24,126 nucleotides of DNA from Enhygromyxa salina. GTDB lineage: Bacteria; Myxococcota_A; Polyangia; Nannocystales; Nannocystaceae. The stretch is taken from positions 1-24,126 of the forward strand of contig NZ_JMCC02000129.1 in the NCBI RefSeq assembly GCF_000737335.2, given 5' to 3'. The position numbers were made by a program, and so were the translations under genes. The notes below the pieces were generated by a model that saw only the letters and a list, made by a program, of their open reading frames with translations, had not been told where the DNA came from and did no database searches. Each line of letters begins with the position of its first letter. Positions within the stretch are counted from its first letter, which is position 1. Positions 16,667-23,892 of the stretch are shown here, in pieces.

Positions 16667-18142
16667 ATGCCGAGCAGCTCCGAGATTCGTGACGCCCTGA
16701 CCTTCGATGACGTGCTGCTCGAGCCGGGCTACAGCGAGGTGCTGCCCCGCGACGTCGACGTGAGCACCCGCCTGACCCGGGGCATCTCGCTCAAGTCCCC
16801 GCTGCTCTCGGCCGCGATGGACACGGTCACCGAGGCCGAGACCGCGATCGTGATGGCGCGGATGGGCGGGATCGGCATCGTCCACAAGAACCTCACGATC
16901 GAGCAGCAAGCTCGGGAGGTCCGCAAGGTCAAGAAGTCGGAGTCGGGCATGGTCGCCGACCCGCTCACGATCAAGCCCGACTCGACCCTGCGCGAGGCCC
17001 TGCGGCTGATGGAGCAGCACGGGTTCTCGGGCCTGCCGGTCGTCGAGAACCCCGGCACCCCCAGCAAGCCGCTGGGGATCCTGACCAGCCGCGACGTGCG
17101 GTTCGAGACCAACCTCGATCAGCAGGTCGCCGACGTGATGACGAAGGCCGTGATCACGGTCCCGCAGGGGATCGCGCCCGGCAAGGCCCGGCTGATCCTG
17201 CACCAGCACCGGATCGAGAAGCTCCTGGTCGTCGACGCGATCGGCAACCTGCTCGGGCTGATCACCGTCAAGGACATCCTCAAGTCCGACAGCTACCCCT
17301 CGGCCAACAAGGACTCCGACGGGCGCCTGCGCGTGGGCGCGGCGGTCGGGACCTCGGCCGACACCATGGAGCGGGTCGCGGCGCTCGAGGCCCAGGGCGT
17401 CGATGTGATCGTGATCGACACCGCGCACGGGCACAGCCGCGGCGTCATCGATGTCGTCAAGGCGGTCCGCGCCGAGTACCCCGACCTGCAGCTGATCGCG
17501 GGCAACATTGCGACGGCGGCCGCGTTCACGGCGCTGGTCGAGGCCGGCGTCGACGGGGTCAAGGTTGGGATCGGGCCCGGCTCGATCTGCACGACCCGGG
17601 TGGTCGCGGGCGTTGGCGTGCCGCAGGTCAGCGCGATCATGGACGTCGCCCGGGCCTCAAAGCTCACCGACGTGCCGATCATCGCCGACGGCGGCATCAA
17701 GTACTCCGGCGACGTGGTCAAGGCGCTCGCCGCAGGCGCGGACTCGGTGATGATCGGCAGCTTGCTGGCCGGCACCGACGAGGCCCCGGGCGAGCTCGTG
17801 CTCTACCAGGGCCGCTCGTACAAGGTCTATCGCGGCATGGGCTCGATCGGCGCGATGAAGGCCGGCTCGAAAGATCGCTATTTTCAGTCCGCGGTCGAAG
17901 AAGAGCGCAAGCTCGTGCCCGAGGGCATCGAGGGCCGCGTGCCGTACCGCGGGCGCCTGACCGACAGCCTCTACCAGCTCCTGGGTGGCCTGCGCTCGGG
18001 CATGGGCTACGTCGGCGCGGCGACGATCGCCGAGCTGGCGACCAAGTCCGTGTTTCGTCGGATCACCAGCTCGGGCCTGCGCGAGAGCCATGTCCACGAC
18101 GTGATCATCACCAAAGAAGCGCCCAACTACCGGATGGAATGA
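16667..18142 (+). CDS. guaB: Inosine-5'-monophosphate dehydrogenase
   Basis: Oxidises IMP to XMP with NAD+, the committed step to guanine nucleotides. 491 aa, the usual length (E. coli 488). Visible parts: N-terminal barrel start ALTFDDVLLEP (10-20); a tandem CBS pair inserted at about 95-206 (VADPLTIKP, GLPVV, GILTSRDVR, KLLVVD, GLITVKDIL), the usual site of purine nucleotide control; GVDVIVIDTAHGHS (244-257); and the catalytic loop GIGPGSICTTR with nucleophile Cys308. The flap region contains YRGMGSIGAM and DRYFQ, and the C-terminal part has EGRVPYRG. The ATG is preceded by GAGGCCCAAC, only a weak ribosome site, but alignment with the family starts here. Its stop overlaps the guaA start (ATGA), so the two steps of GMP synthesis are co-translated. 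Confidence 0.97.
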   Translation: MPSSSEIRDALTFDDVLLEPGYSEVLPRDVDVSTRLTRGISLKSPLLSAAMDTVTEAETAIVMARMGGIGIVHKNLTIEQQAREVRKVKKSESGMVADPLTIKPDSTLREALRLMEQHGFSGLPVVENPGTPSKPLGILTSRDVRFETNLDQQVADVMTKAVITVPQGIAPGKARLILHQHRIEKLLVVDAIGNLLGLITVKDILKSDSYPSANKDSDGRLRVGAAVGTSADTMERVAALEAQGVDVIVIDTAHGHSRGVIDVVKAVRAEYPDLQLIAGNIATAAAFTALVEAGVDGVKVGIGPGSICTTRVVAGVGVPQVSAIMDVARASKLTDVPIIADGGIKYSGDVVKALAAGADSVMIGSLLAGTDEAPGELVLYQGRSYKVYRGMGSIGAMKAGSKDRYFQSAVEEERKLVPEGIEGRVPYRGRLTDSLYQLLGGLRSGMGYVGAATIAELATKSVFRRITSSGLRESHVHDVIITKEAPNYRME

Positions 18143-19734
18143 TGAAACACGAGACCCTGCTGGTTCTGGACTTCGGCTCCCAGGTCACCCAACTGATCGC
18201 CCGCCGGGTCCGCGAGCTCGGCGTGTTCGCCGAGATCCTGCCCTACGACGCCCCGCTCGAGCTGCTCCGCAGCCACGCGCCCAAGGGCATCATCTTGTCC
18301 GGCGGGCCGTCATCGATCTACGACGAGGGCGCCCCGCGGCTGGCCCCCGAGGTGCTCGCGTGGTGCCTGAACGGCGAGCGACCGGTGCTGGGGATCTGCT
18401 ACGGGATGTTCGTGATGGTCGACGGGCTTGGCGGCAAGGTCCGGCCCGCGTCCGAGCGCGAGTTTGGCCACGCGATGATCACCGTCGACGCGGCCAAGGG
18501 CCCGATGGCCGAGATCGCCGCAGACGGCCCCACCCAGATCGGCCACGAGGAGCCGGTGTGGATGTCCCACGGCGACGAGGTCGAGTCGCTGCCGGCCGGG
18601 TTCGAGACGGTCGCCCACTCGCGCAGCTGCGCCCACGCGGCGATCTACGCCGCGCACAAGTCGGCGACGGGCGGCCACGGCATGTGGGGTGTGCAGTTTC
18701 ACCCGGAGGTCACCCACACCCGCCGCGGGTCGGCGCTGCTCGGGCAGTTCTTGGATCTGTGCAGCTTCTCGCGCGACTGGAGCATGGGCGTGTTCGTGGA
18801 AGAGGCCGTCGCCCGGATCCGCGAGCAGGTCGGCGACACCGGCACCGTGATCTGCGGGCTCTCGGGTGGCGTCGACTCTTCGGTCGCGGCCGCGCTGGTC
18901 GAGCGTGCGATCGGCGAGCGCCTGCACTGCATCTTCGTCGACAACGGGCTGCTGCGAAAAGCCGAGCGCCAGCAGGTCGAGGCCATGTTCTCGGGCCGCC
19001 TGCACAACCCCTTGGTCGTCGCCGACGCGGGCGCGCTGTTTCTCGCGCAGCTCGAAGGCGTCACGGATCCCGAGGTCAAGCGCAAGCGGATCGGCGCAAC
19101 CTTCATCGAGGTGTTCGACGAGCGAGCAAACGCCCTCGGTGGCGCCGACTACCTGGTCCAGGGCACGCTGTACCCCGACGTGATCGAGTCGGTCAGCGCG
19201 CGCGGCCCCTCGGCGACGATCAAGACCCACCACAACGTCGGCGGGCTGCCCGAGCACATGAAGATGGGCGTGGTCGAGCCGCTGCGCGAGCTGTTCAAGG
19301 ACGAGGTCCGCCAGCTCGGCCTGCACCTCGGCCTGCCCGAGTCCATGGTCTGGCGGCATCCGTTCCCCGGCCCTGGGCTGGCCGTTCGGGTGCTCGGCGA
19401 GGTCACCGAGGCGCGCTGCGCGGTGCTCCGCGAGGCCGACGCGATCATCATCGAAGAGGTGGTCAAAGCCGGGCTGTACCGCGACCTGTGGCAGGTGTTC
19501 GGCGTGCTGCTGCCGGTCCAGTCCGTGGGGGTCATGGGCGACGCCCGGACCTACGAGAACGCGCTGGCGGTCCGCGCCGTGCAGAGCGTCGACGCGATGA
19601 CGGCTGACTGGGCGCACCTGCCTTACGAGCTGCTTGGCACGATCAGCAACCGGATCATCAACGAGGTCCGCGGGATCAACCGGGTCTGCTACGACATCTC
19701 GAGTAAGCCGCCAGCGACGATCGAGTGGGAGTAG
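18139..19734 (+). CDS. guaA: GMP synthase (glutamine-hydrolysing)
   Basis: Converts XMP to GMP using ATP and ammonia from glutamine. 531 aa (E. coli 525). The class-I amidotransferase domain (about 5-205) has Cys87 (GICYGMF), His188 and Glu190 (VQFHPEV), so the catalytic triad is present. The ATP pyrophosphatase domain carries the PP-loop SGGVDS (242-247), and the C-terminal dimerisation domain ends in the expected PPATIEWE. Odd point: the residue after CYGM is Phe91, where the family almost always has Gln; glutamine hydrolysis might be altered, while ammonia-dependent activity should be unaffected. ATG 18139 overlaps the guaB stop; a second ATG directly follows at 18142 and either may be used. 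Confidence 0.96.
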   Translation: MMKHETLLVLDFGSQVTQLIARRVRELGVFAEILPYDAPLELLRSHAPKGIILSGGPSSIYDEGAPRLAPEVLAWCLNGERPVLGICYGMFVMVDGLGGKVRPASEREFGHAMITVDAAKGPMAEIAADGPTQIGHEEPVWMSHGDEVESLPAGFETVAHSRSCAHAAIYAAHKSATGGHGMWGVQFHPEVTHTRRGSALLGQFLDLCSFSRDWSMGVFVEEAVARIREQVGDTGTVICGLSGGVDSSVAAALVERAIGERLHCIFVDNGLLRKAERQQVEAMFSGRLHNPLVVADAGALFLAQLEGVTDPEVKRKRIGATFIEVFDERANALGGADYLVQGTLYPDVIESVSARGPSATIKTHHNVGGLPEHMKMGVVEPLRELFKDEVRQLGLHLGLPESMVWRHPFPGPGLAVRVLGEVTEARCAVLREADAIIIEEVVKAGLYRDLWQVFGVLLPVQSVGVMGDARTYENALAVRAVQSVDAMTADWAHLPYELLGTISNRIINEVRGINRVCYDISSKPPATIEWE

Positions 19735-19742
19735 GGTAGGGC

Positions 19743-20894
19743 ATGGCCCGAGTGCGGCACCATGACAGCGACGGCGACGGTGACGGCGACGACGACGCCA
19801 GCCGCGACGCGACGATCTCCGCCGCCCGCAGCCCCTCGATCGGCCTGCTCGACGGCCAACGCCGCGCCCGCGATCGTGACCAGGACCAAAACTGGGCCCT
19901 GCGCCCGCGCACCTTCGAGGAGTACATCGGGCAGGTCGCCCTGATCGACAAGCTGCGGATCTACGTGCAGGCCGCCCAGCTGCGAGGTGAGCCCCTCGAT
20001 CACGTGCTCTTGCACGGGCCGCCGGGGCTCGGCAAGACCACGCTCGCGCAGATCATCGCGCATGAGATGGGCGTCGCCCTGCACACGACCTCGGGGCCGG
20101 CGGTCGAGCACAAGGGCGTGCTCGCGGGCCTGCTGACCGGGCTTGGCGAGGGCGAGGTCTTGTTCATCGACGAGGTCCACCGGCTCAGCCCCACCGTTGA
20201 AGAGAGCTTGTACTCGGCGATGGAAGACCGCCGGATCGACATCGCCGTCGGCGAGGGCTCGTCGGCGATCACTCACTCGATCAGCCTCGCTGGGTTCACG
20301 CTGGTCGGGGCCACGACCCGCACCGCGCTGCTCAGCGCGCCGCTGCGCGATCGCTTCCACATCGTCGAGGGCCTGCGCTTTTACGCCGACGACGAGCTCG
20401 CCACGATCGTCGGCCGCAGCGCCGCGATGCTCGGTCTGCCCGCGACCGATGAAGGTGCGTTCGAGATCGGCCGACGCAGCCGCGGCACCCCGCGGATCGC
20501 CAACCGCCTGACCCGTCGGGTCCGCGACTTCTCGCAGGTCGCCGGCCACCAGCAGATCACCCGCGAGGACGCGGCCCGGTTCCTCGACAACCTCGAGGTC
20601 GACGGTGAGGGCCTCAACGCGATGGATCGCCGGATCCTCGACACCATGTTCGAGCTGTTCTCGGGCGGCCCGGTCGGCGTCGACGCGCTCGCGGCCAGCA
20701 TTGGGATGCCGCGTGACACGATCGAGGACGTACACGAGCCGTTCTTGCTGCAGCGGGGGTTCTTGGTTCGGACCCCGCGCGGCCGCATGACCACCGCCAA
20801 GGCAGCTGGCCACCTCGGGCTCCCGGATCCGCATCGCCGCGAGCGCGGTCGCAAGCGCGGCAACGACGACGACGACCAGTCCTCGCTGTTCTGA
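19743..20894 (+). CDS. ruvB: Holliday junction branch-migration helicase RuvB
   Basis: Hexameric AAA+ motor that, with RuvA, drives branch migration of recombination intermediates. 383 aa (E. coli 336). The core is canonical: LRPRTFEEYIGQ (53-64), Walker A GPPGLGKTT (92-100), Walker B VLFIDEVH (139-146), GATTR sensor region, LRDRF with the arginine finger, and the C-terminal winged helix (RGFLVRTPRGR). The extra length is a non-conserved N-terminal tail of ~45 residues with an Asp/Gly run, and an acidic C-terminal end (NDDDDQSSLF). The stop of guaA is only 8 bp upstream and the gap reads GGTAGGGC, so it is co-transcribed with guaBA. ruvA and ruvC, its usual neighbours, are absent here. Confidence 0.96.
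   Translation: MARVRHHDSDGDGDGDDDASRDATISAARSPSIGLLDGQRRARDRDQDQNWALRPRTFEEYIGQVALIDKLRIYVQAAQLRGEPLDHVLLHGPPGLGKTTLAQIIAHEMGVALHTTSGPAVEHKGVLAGLLTGLGEGEVLFIDEVHRLSPTVEESLYSAMEDRRIDIAVGEGSSAITHSISLAGFTLVGATTRTALLSAPLRDRFHIVEGLRFYADDELATIVGRSAAMLGLPATDEGAFEIGRRSRGTPRIANRLTRRVRDFSQVAGHQQITREDAARFLDNLEVDGEGLNAMDRRILDTMFELFSGGPVGVDALAASIGMPRDTIEDVHEPFLLQRGFLVRTPRGRMTTAKAAGHLGLPDPHRRERGRKRGNDDDDQSSLF
19764..19799 (+). repeat. Simple GAC/GGC repeat encoding the Asp/Gly tail of RuvB
   Basis: An imperfect GACGGC hexamer array changing to GAC triplets, encoding D-S-D-G-D-G-D-G-D-D-D-A. It codes for part of the non-conserved N-terminal extension and is in frame. Confidence 0.7.
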
Positions 20895-20908
20895 GCGCGC
20901 AGCGCTCA
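20892..20908. terminator. Short GC hairpin at the ruvB stop codon
   Basis: TGAGCGC (which includes the ruvB stop) pairs with GCGCTCA across a GCA loop, a 7-bp stem. No T-run follows, so a terminator role is uncertain. The remaining ~50 bp up to the next gene carry a possible -10. Confidence 0.3.
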
Positions 20909-20951
20909 CTTCGCCGTCTGCCAGGCATTTACCCACCCGCGGTCCTCGGGG

Positions 20952-20957
20952 TACACG
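20952..20957 (+). promoter_or_regulatory. Candidate -10 element before the two-helix membrane protein
   Basis: TACACG ends 6 nt before the GTG start, so transcription from it would begin at or next to the start codon (leaderless mRNA). No Shine-Dalgarno sequence and no clear -35 are visible. Confidence 0.3.
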
Positions 20958-20963
20958 ACCTGC

Positions 20964-21734
20964 GTGAGCGATGACGACGAGCGGTCCGCCAAGCCGGACG
21001 CGAGCCTGGCCGTGATCCCGCCGGCCCGCGCCCCGACCCGCCCCGCGCCGCGCCACTACCACGTCGCGCTCACCCCCAAAGAAGTGCTCGAGCGCCTGGC
21101 CGAGCAACAGGGGGTCAAGGCCTACGAGACGGCGATGATGCCCGACTTTGGCGGGCTGATCGAAGACGCACAGTACACCCTCGAGCTCGGCGAGCCCGAG
21201 TTCACGATGCACTGCGGACCCCCTGCCGCGCGCGGGCAGTCGGCGACCGGCATGATGCGGCTGTTGTATCTGCGCGGTCGCATGATCGCGACCGAGGCGG
21301 GCACCCGCATCGAGGTGCGCTTCGCCTACCGCCGGCCGCGCTGGGCGTTGCAGCGGTGGGTTGGGTTCTTGGCGCTGGGGGGCCTGGGTCTGTTGTGGGT
21401 GCTGATCGGGCCCGGGATCATCGCCAAGAAGGCGATGCTGTACGGCGCGCTGCTGCTGGTGCTAGGCCCGGTCCTCGTCCACGACCTTCGCCGCGCCGAT
21501 CGGATCGAGGAGCAACGCCTCGCGCTGCTCAACCTGATCGAGCACACCTTTGGCGCGATCCAGATCGATGACGCGACCCCCGACGCGCCATACCGACGCC
21601 GGGCGCTGGATCGGGCGCCCGGCGATCCTGTCGACGACGATGACGACTACGACGATGATGAAGACGACGACGATGACGTCGACGACGACGACGATGACGT
21701 CGACGCATCGTCGATCGTGCCCAAGAACACCTGA
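20964..21734 (+). CDS. Unrecognised membrane protein with two transmembrane helices and a poly-Asp tail
   Basis: 256 residues from GTG. Residues 1-30 are Pro/Ala-rich and disordered. Residues 31-125 form a small alpha/beta region (LTPKEVLERLAEQQG, DFGGLIEDAQYTLEL, MRLLYLRGRMIATEAGTRIEVRFAYRR) that I do not recognise; the ending GTRIEVRF followed at once by a Trp-rich helix hairpin (about 131-150 and 155-173, joined by GPGIIAKK) looks like a membrane-attached sensor or binding domain. A charged helix (175-200) and a basic segment lead to a tail of nearly 25 acidic residues (224-247) and the end ASSIVPKNT. The last 88 bp are also the antisense of the 3' end of dapF, and the final nine residues are the antisense of conserved DapF codons, so this C-terminus is probably a recent extension. 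Reality of the gene is supported by the membrane hairpin and its sense-strand position; its role is unknown. Confidence 0.72.
   Translation: MSDDDERSAKPDASLAVIPPARAPTRPAPRHYHVALTPKEVLERLAEQQGVKAYETAMMPDFGGLIEDAQYTLELGEPEFTMHCGPPAARGQSATGMMRLLYLRGRMIATEAGTRIEVRFAYRRPRWALQRWVGFLALGGLGLLWVLIGPGIIAKKAMLYGALLLVLGPVLVHDLRRADRIEEQRLALLNLIEHTFGAIQIDDATPDAPYRRRALDRAPGDPVDDDDDYDDDEDDDDDVDDDDDDVDASSIVPKNT
21633..21704. repeat. GAC/GAT triplet tract shared by two convergent genes
   Basis: A 72-bp run of mostly GAC/GAT triplets. On the plus strand it reads Asp; on the minus strand, in the dapF frame, TCG/TCA reads Ser up to the TAG at 21649-21647. Single interruptions are TAC (Tyr), GAA (Glu) and two GTC (Val) codons on the plus strand. 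Triplet length changes keep both frames open. Confidence 0.85.
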
Positions 21735-22567
21735 CGACAGGGCCCGCGCATCACGACCTCGGCCGTGGGGTCGCTGGGCACCGTGATGTACAGGTTGCCC
21801 CCGGGCAGCGCGACGCGGATCGGCGCGTCGGTTGGCGCGAGGCCCTCGCGCGCAGCCGCGACCGCGGTCGCGCACGCACCGGTCCCGCACGCGTGGGTGA
21901 TGCCCACGCCCCGCTCCCACACCCACAGCTCGATCGACGCGGGCCCGTCGACTCGGTCGACCCGCGCGAACTCGACGTTGGTCTTGGCGGGTGCGTACGC
22001 AGCGTCGAGCTCGACGGCGGGGCCCAGCGTCCGCGCGAGGGCCTCGGGATCCTCGGCCGCGGCCACAAAACACACAGCATGGGGATTCCCGAGCGAGACC
22101 CCGACGTAGCGCCTGCCGCCGCCTGCCTGCGGCGATTGAGTCCCCAGCAGCGTGGCCGCGCCCATCTCGACGCTGACCTCGGTCGTGTCATCGGGGCCCG
22201 CGCTGACTTGGCACCGACGCGGGCCCGCGTCCGTGTTGATCACGACCACCGCCGTATCGCGCGGCCGCTGCCCCGCCACGAACGCAGCCACGCAGCGCAG
22301 CCCGTTGCCGCACATCTCGGGCCGCGAGCCATCAAAATTGACGACGATCATCGCGGCCGCAGCGGCGCCAGACCCAGGCCCCACCAACAGCACGCCATCC
22401 GCGCCGATCCCCCTTCGTCGGTCACACAGGCGCGCCGCGTGAGCACGTGCCCACGCGACATCCCGGTCGAGCTCGGCGGGGTCCCGATCACGCAGGTCGA
22501 GCAGGATGAAGTCGTTGCCGAGCCCCTCGACCTTCACGAACGCGACCGGAGCCATCTCGTGGAGCAT
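21647..22567 (-). CDS. dapF: Diaminopimelate epimerase with a poly-Ser C-terminal extension
   Basis: Racemises LL- to meso-diaminopimelate, a precursor of lysine and of peptidoglycan cross-links. 306 aa (typical 270-290). The cofactor-free active site is complete: Cys86 (PEMCGNGLRC) and Cys227 (HACGTGACAT) are the base pair; GLGNDF (15-20), GIGADG and GNPHAV (160-165) are also conserved. The family normally ends where this protein reads CRQVFLGTID; the remaining ~20 residues are nearly all Ser, encoded by the antisense of the convergent gene's Asp tail. ATG 22567 was chosen; ATG 22555 (MAPVAF) is an equally possible start. It lies 21 bp after the NtrC-like gene on the same strand, so the two may be co-transcribed. 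Confidence 0.95.
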   Translation of the reverse strand: MLHEMAPVAFVKVEGLGNDFILLDLRDRDPAELDRDVAWARAHAARLCDRRRGIGADGVLLVGPGSGAAAAAMIVVNFDGSRPEMCGNGLRCVAAFVAGQRPRDTAVVVINTDAGPRRCQVSAGPDDTTEVSVEMGAATLLGTQSPQAGGGRRYVGVSLGNPHAVCFVAAAEDPEALARTLGPAVELDAAYAPAKTNVEFARVDRVDGPASIELWVWERGVGITHACGTGACATAVAAAREGLAPTDAPIRVALPGGNLYITVPSDPTAEVVMRGPCRQVFLGTIDDASTSSSSSSTSSSSSSSSS

Positions 22568-22588
22568 GCGGGCGAACCCGAGCGTCGG

Positions 22589-23644
22589 TCAAGCCGTGGT
22601 CGACGTGCTCGACTCGTTCGTGACGCGAAGATCGTTGAGCCCAAACTTCTCCAGCTTGCGGCGCAGCGCGTGGCGGGTGATCCCAAGCAGCTCCGAGGCT
22701 CGCACCACGCGGCCGCCAGCGAGCTTGAGCGCCAGCCGCAGCGCCTGAATCTCGATCTCGCGCAGCGACGAGCCCGGCAGCCGGATCACGAGCTCGGACT
22801 CCTCTGTCGCCGCCAGCGGCGAGTCTTCGCCCAGACCCCAAAATGACTCGCCCGTGACCCAGTCGCCCGTGCTGCGGAGCACCGCTTGCTCGACCATGAC
22901 CTGAAGTTCGCGAACGTTGCCGGGGAAATCGTGGGCTTCGAGCTTCGAGAGCGCTTGCGGGGAGATGCCGCGGATCGATTTGTCGTAGCGGCGCGCCGCT
23001 TCGTTCGCGAAGTGGCGGGCGAGCTCCTGAATGTCGATCCCGCGATGCCGCAGCGCGGGCACCGAGACCACCGAGCCGCCCGCGCGCGCGAGCAGCTGGG
23101 CGTGCAGGGTCGAGCTGCCGCGGATCTGGTCGGCGCTGCGCTTGGAGATCAGCACCAGGGCGCAGACCAGCTCGACACCCTGGCACCCGAGGATCTCGAA
23201 CAGCCGCGCCAACGCAGGTTCTTCGGCGCGGTCCCAATTGCGCAGCACGAGGGTGCCGGGCGTCCGGGCCGGGTTGCTGGACAGCCCGCGAGCCCGCGCC
23301 GCGATCACCCGGATCACACGATCGAGCTGGCTTTTGAGGGTTGGATCGTCGCTGTCGAGCACCAACAGGGGATTGCCCGATCGACTGCTGCACCGGTGGA
23401 TCCACTGCGCGACCCGGAGTTTGCCCGCGCCCGCGTCGCCGTGGATCGCAACAACCGCAGATCCCTCGCTGCCAACGTGGGTCGCGCGCGAGCGCAGCCG
23501 CTCGATCGCCACAGACTGTCCGGCCAGCCAGCTCTCGGCCGCCTCGGCCAGACCACTGCGGCCTGGCACCACCTGCGTGTGAAATTCGATCTGTGACAAT
23601 CCACTTCGGGGTGCGGTCCACACTTCCAGCGACGTATCCGGCAT
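22589..23644 (-). CDS. Degenerate NtrC-family AAA+ protein with Fis-type DNA-binding domain
   Basis: 351 residues. The fold of a sigma-54 activator is recognisable: a P-loop-like segment GDAGAGKL (69-76), RTPGTLVLRNWD at the Walker B place (127-138), VPALRHRGIDIQELARHF (196-212) and DFPGNVRELQ (239-248), then a C-terminal Fis-type helix-turn-helix (about 294-337, ELLGITRHALRRKLEKFGL). However, the Walker A Thr/Ser is Leu76, the Walker B Asp-Glu is Arg135-Asn136, and the GAFTGA loop that contacts sigma-54 is missing. It is therefore unlikely to hydrolyse ATP or open sigma-54 promoters and may be a DNA-binding repressor, co-regulator or adaptor. There is no receiver, GAF or FHA domain I recognise in the first 60 residues. 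Start: ATG 23644 has a strong ribosome site AAGGAG 6 nt upstream, so the upstream in-frame start at 23680 is rejected. Gene dapF follows after 21 bp. Confidence 0.85.
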   Translation of the reverse strand: MPDTSLEVWTAPRSGLSQIEFHTQVVPGRSGLAEAAESWLAGQSVAIERLRSRATHVGSEGSAVVAIHGDAGAGKLRVAQWIHRCSSRSGNPLLVLDSDDPTLKSQLDRVIRVIAARARGLSSNPARTPGTLVLRNWDRAEEPALARLFEILGCQGVELVCALVLISKRSADQIRGSSTLHAQLLARAGGSVVSVPALRHRGIDIQELARHFANEAARRYDKSIRGISPQALSKLEAHDFPGNVRELQVMVEQAVLRSTGDWVTGESFWGLGEDSPLAATEESELVIRLPGSSLREIEIQALRLALKLAGGRVVRASELLGITRHALRRKLEKFGLNDLRVTNESSTSTTA

Positions 23645-23650
23645 ATCGTT

Positions 23651-23656
23651 CTCCTT
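23651..23656 (-). promoter_or_regulatory. Strong ribosome-binding site of the NtrC-like gene
   Basis: Minus-strand AAGGAG with a 6-base spacer to ATG 23644. It fixes the start codon and is the only full Shine-Dalgarno sequence I found in the window. Confidence 0.75.
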
Positions 23657-23822
23657 CGCCTCGATCACGCGGGCAATCACGCACCGCGCTAGGGGTCACC
23701 TCATTCGTATCAGCAAACCCCGGTGAGACTGCAAGCAAAATATCAGTGCACTATGGATCAGTTGCGGCACCCAGAAGCGCGATACCGAGCGCTTGGATGC
23801 GTCTGTATGGCCTCCCAGAAGC

Positions 23823-23854
23823 AGAAAGGGGCGGCCAGATGGCCACCCCTTTCT
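23823..23854. terminator. Strong hairpin downstream of the right-edge gene
   Basis: AGAAAGGGG pairs perfectly with CCCCTTTCT; inside it a C/A mismatch and a second 4-bp GGCC stem close on an AGAT loop. It lies 38 bp past the stop of the gene that enters from the right edge and upstream of the NtrC-like gene, the right place to end the first transcript. The 3' side of the stem supplies TTTCT but no longer T-run follows on the minus strand. The rest of the 23657-23892 gap shows no clear promoter. Confidence 0.6.
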
Positions 23855-23892
23855 AAAAACGGCGTTTTCCGAATGAGTGTACTTTGGGCCAA

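Noticed and set aside
23645..23760. Possible sigma-54 or sigma-70 promoter for the NtrC-like gene (minus-strand GTGCACTGATATTTTGC, TTGCAG with GATACG)
   Set aside because: The GG and GC dinucleotide spacing does not fit sigma-54, and the sigma-70 match is only about half of the consensus, no better than chance in an AT-richer stretch.
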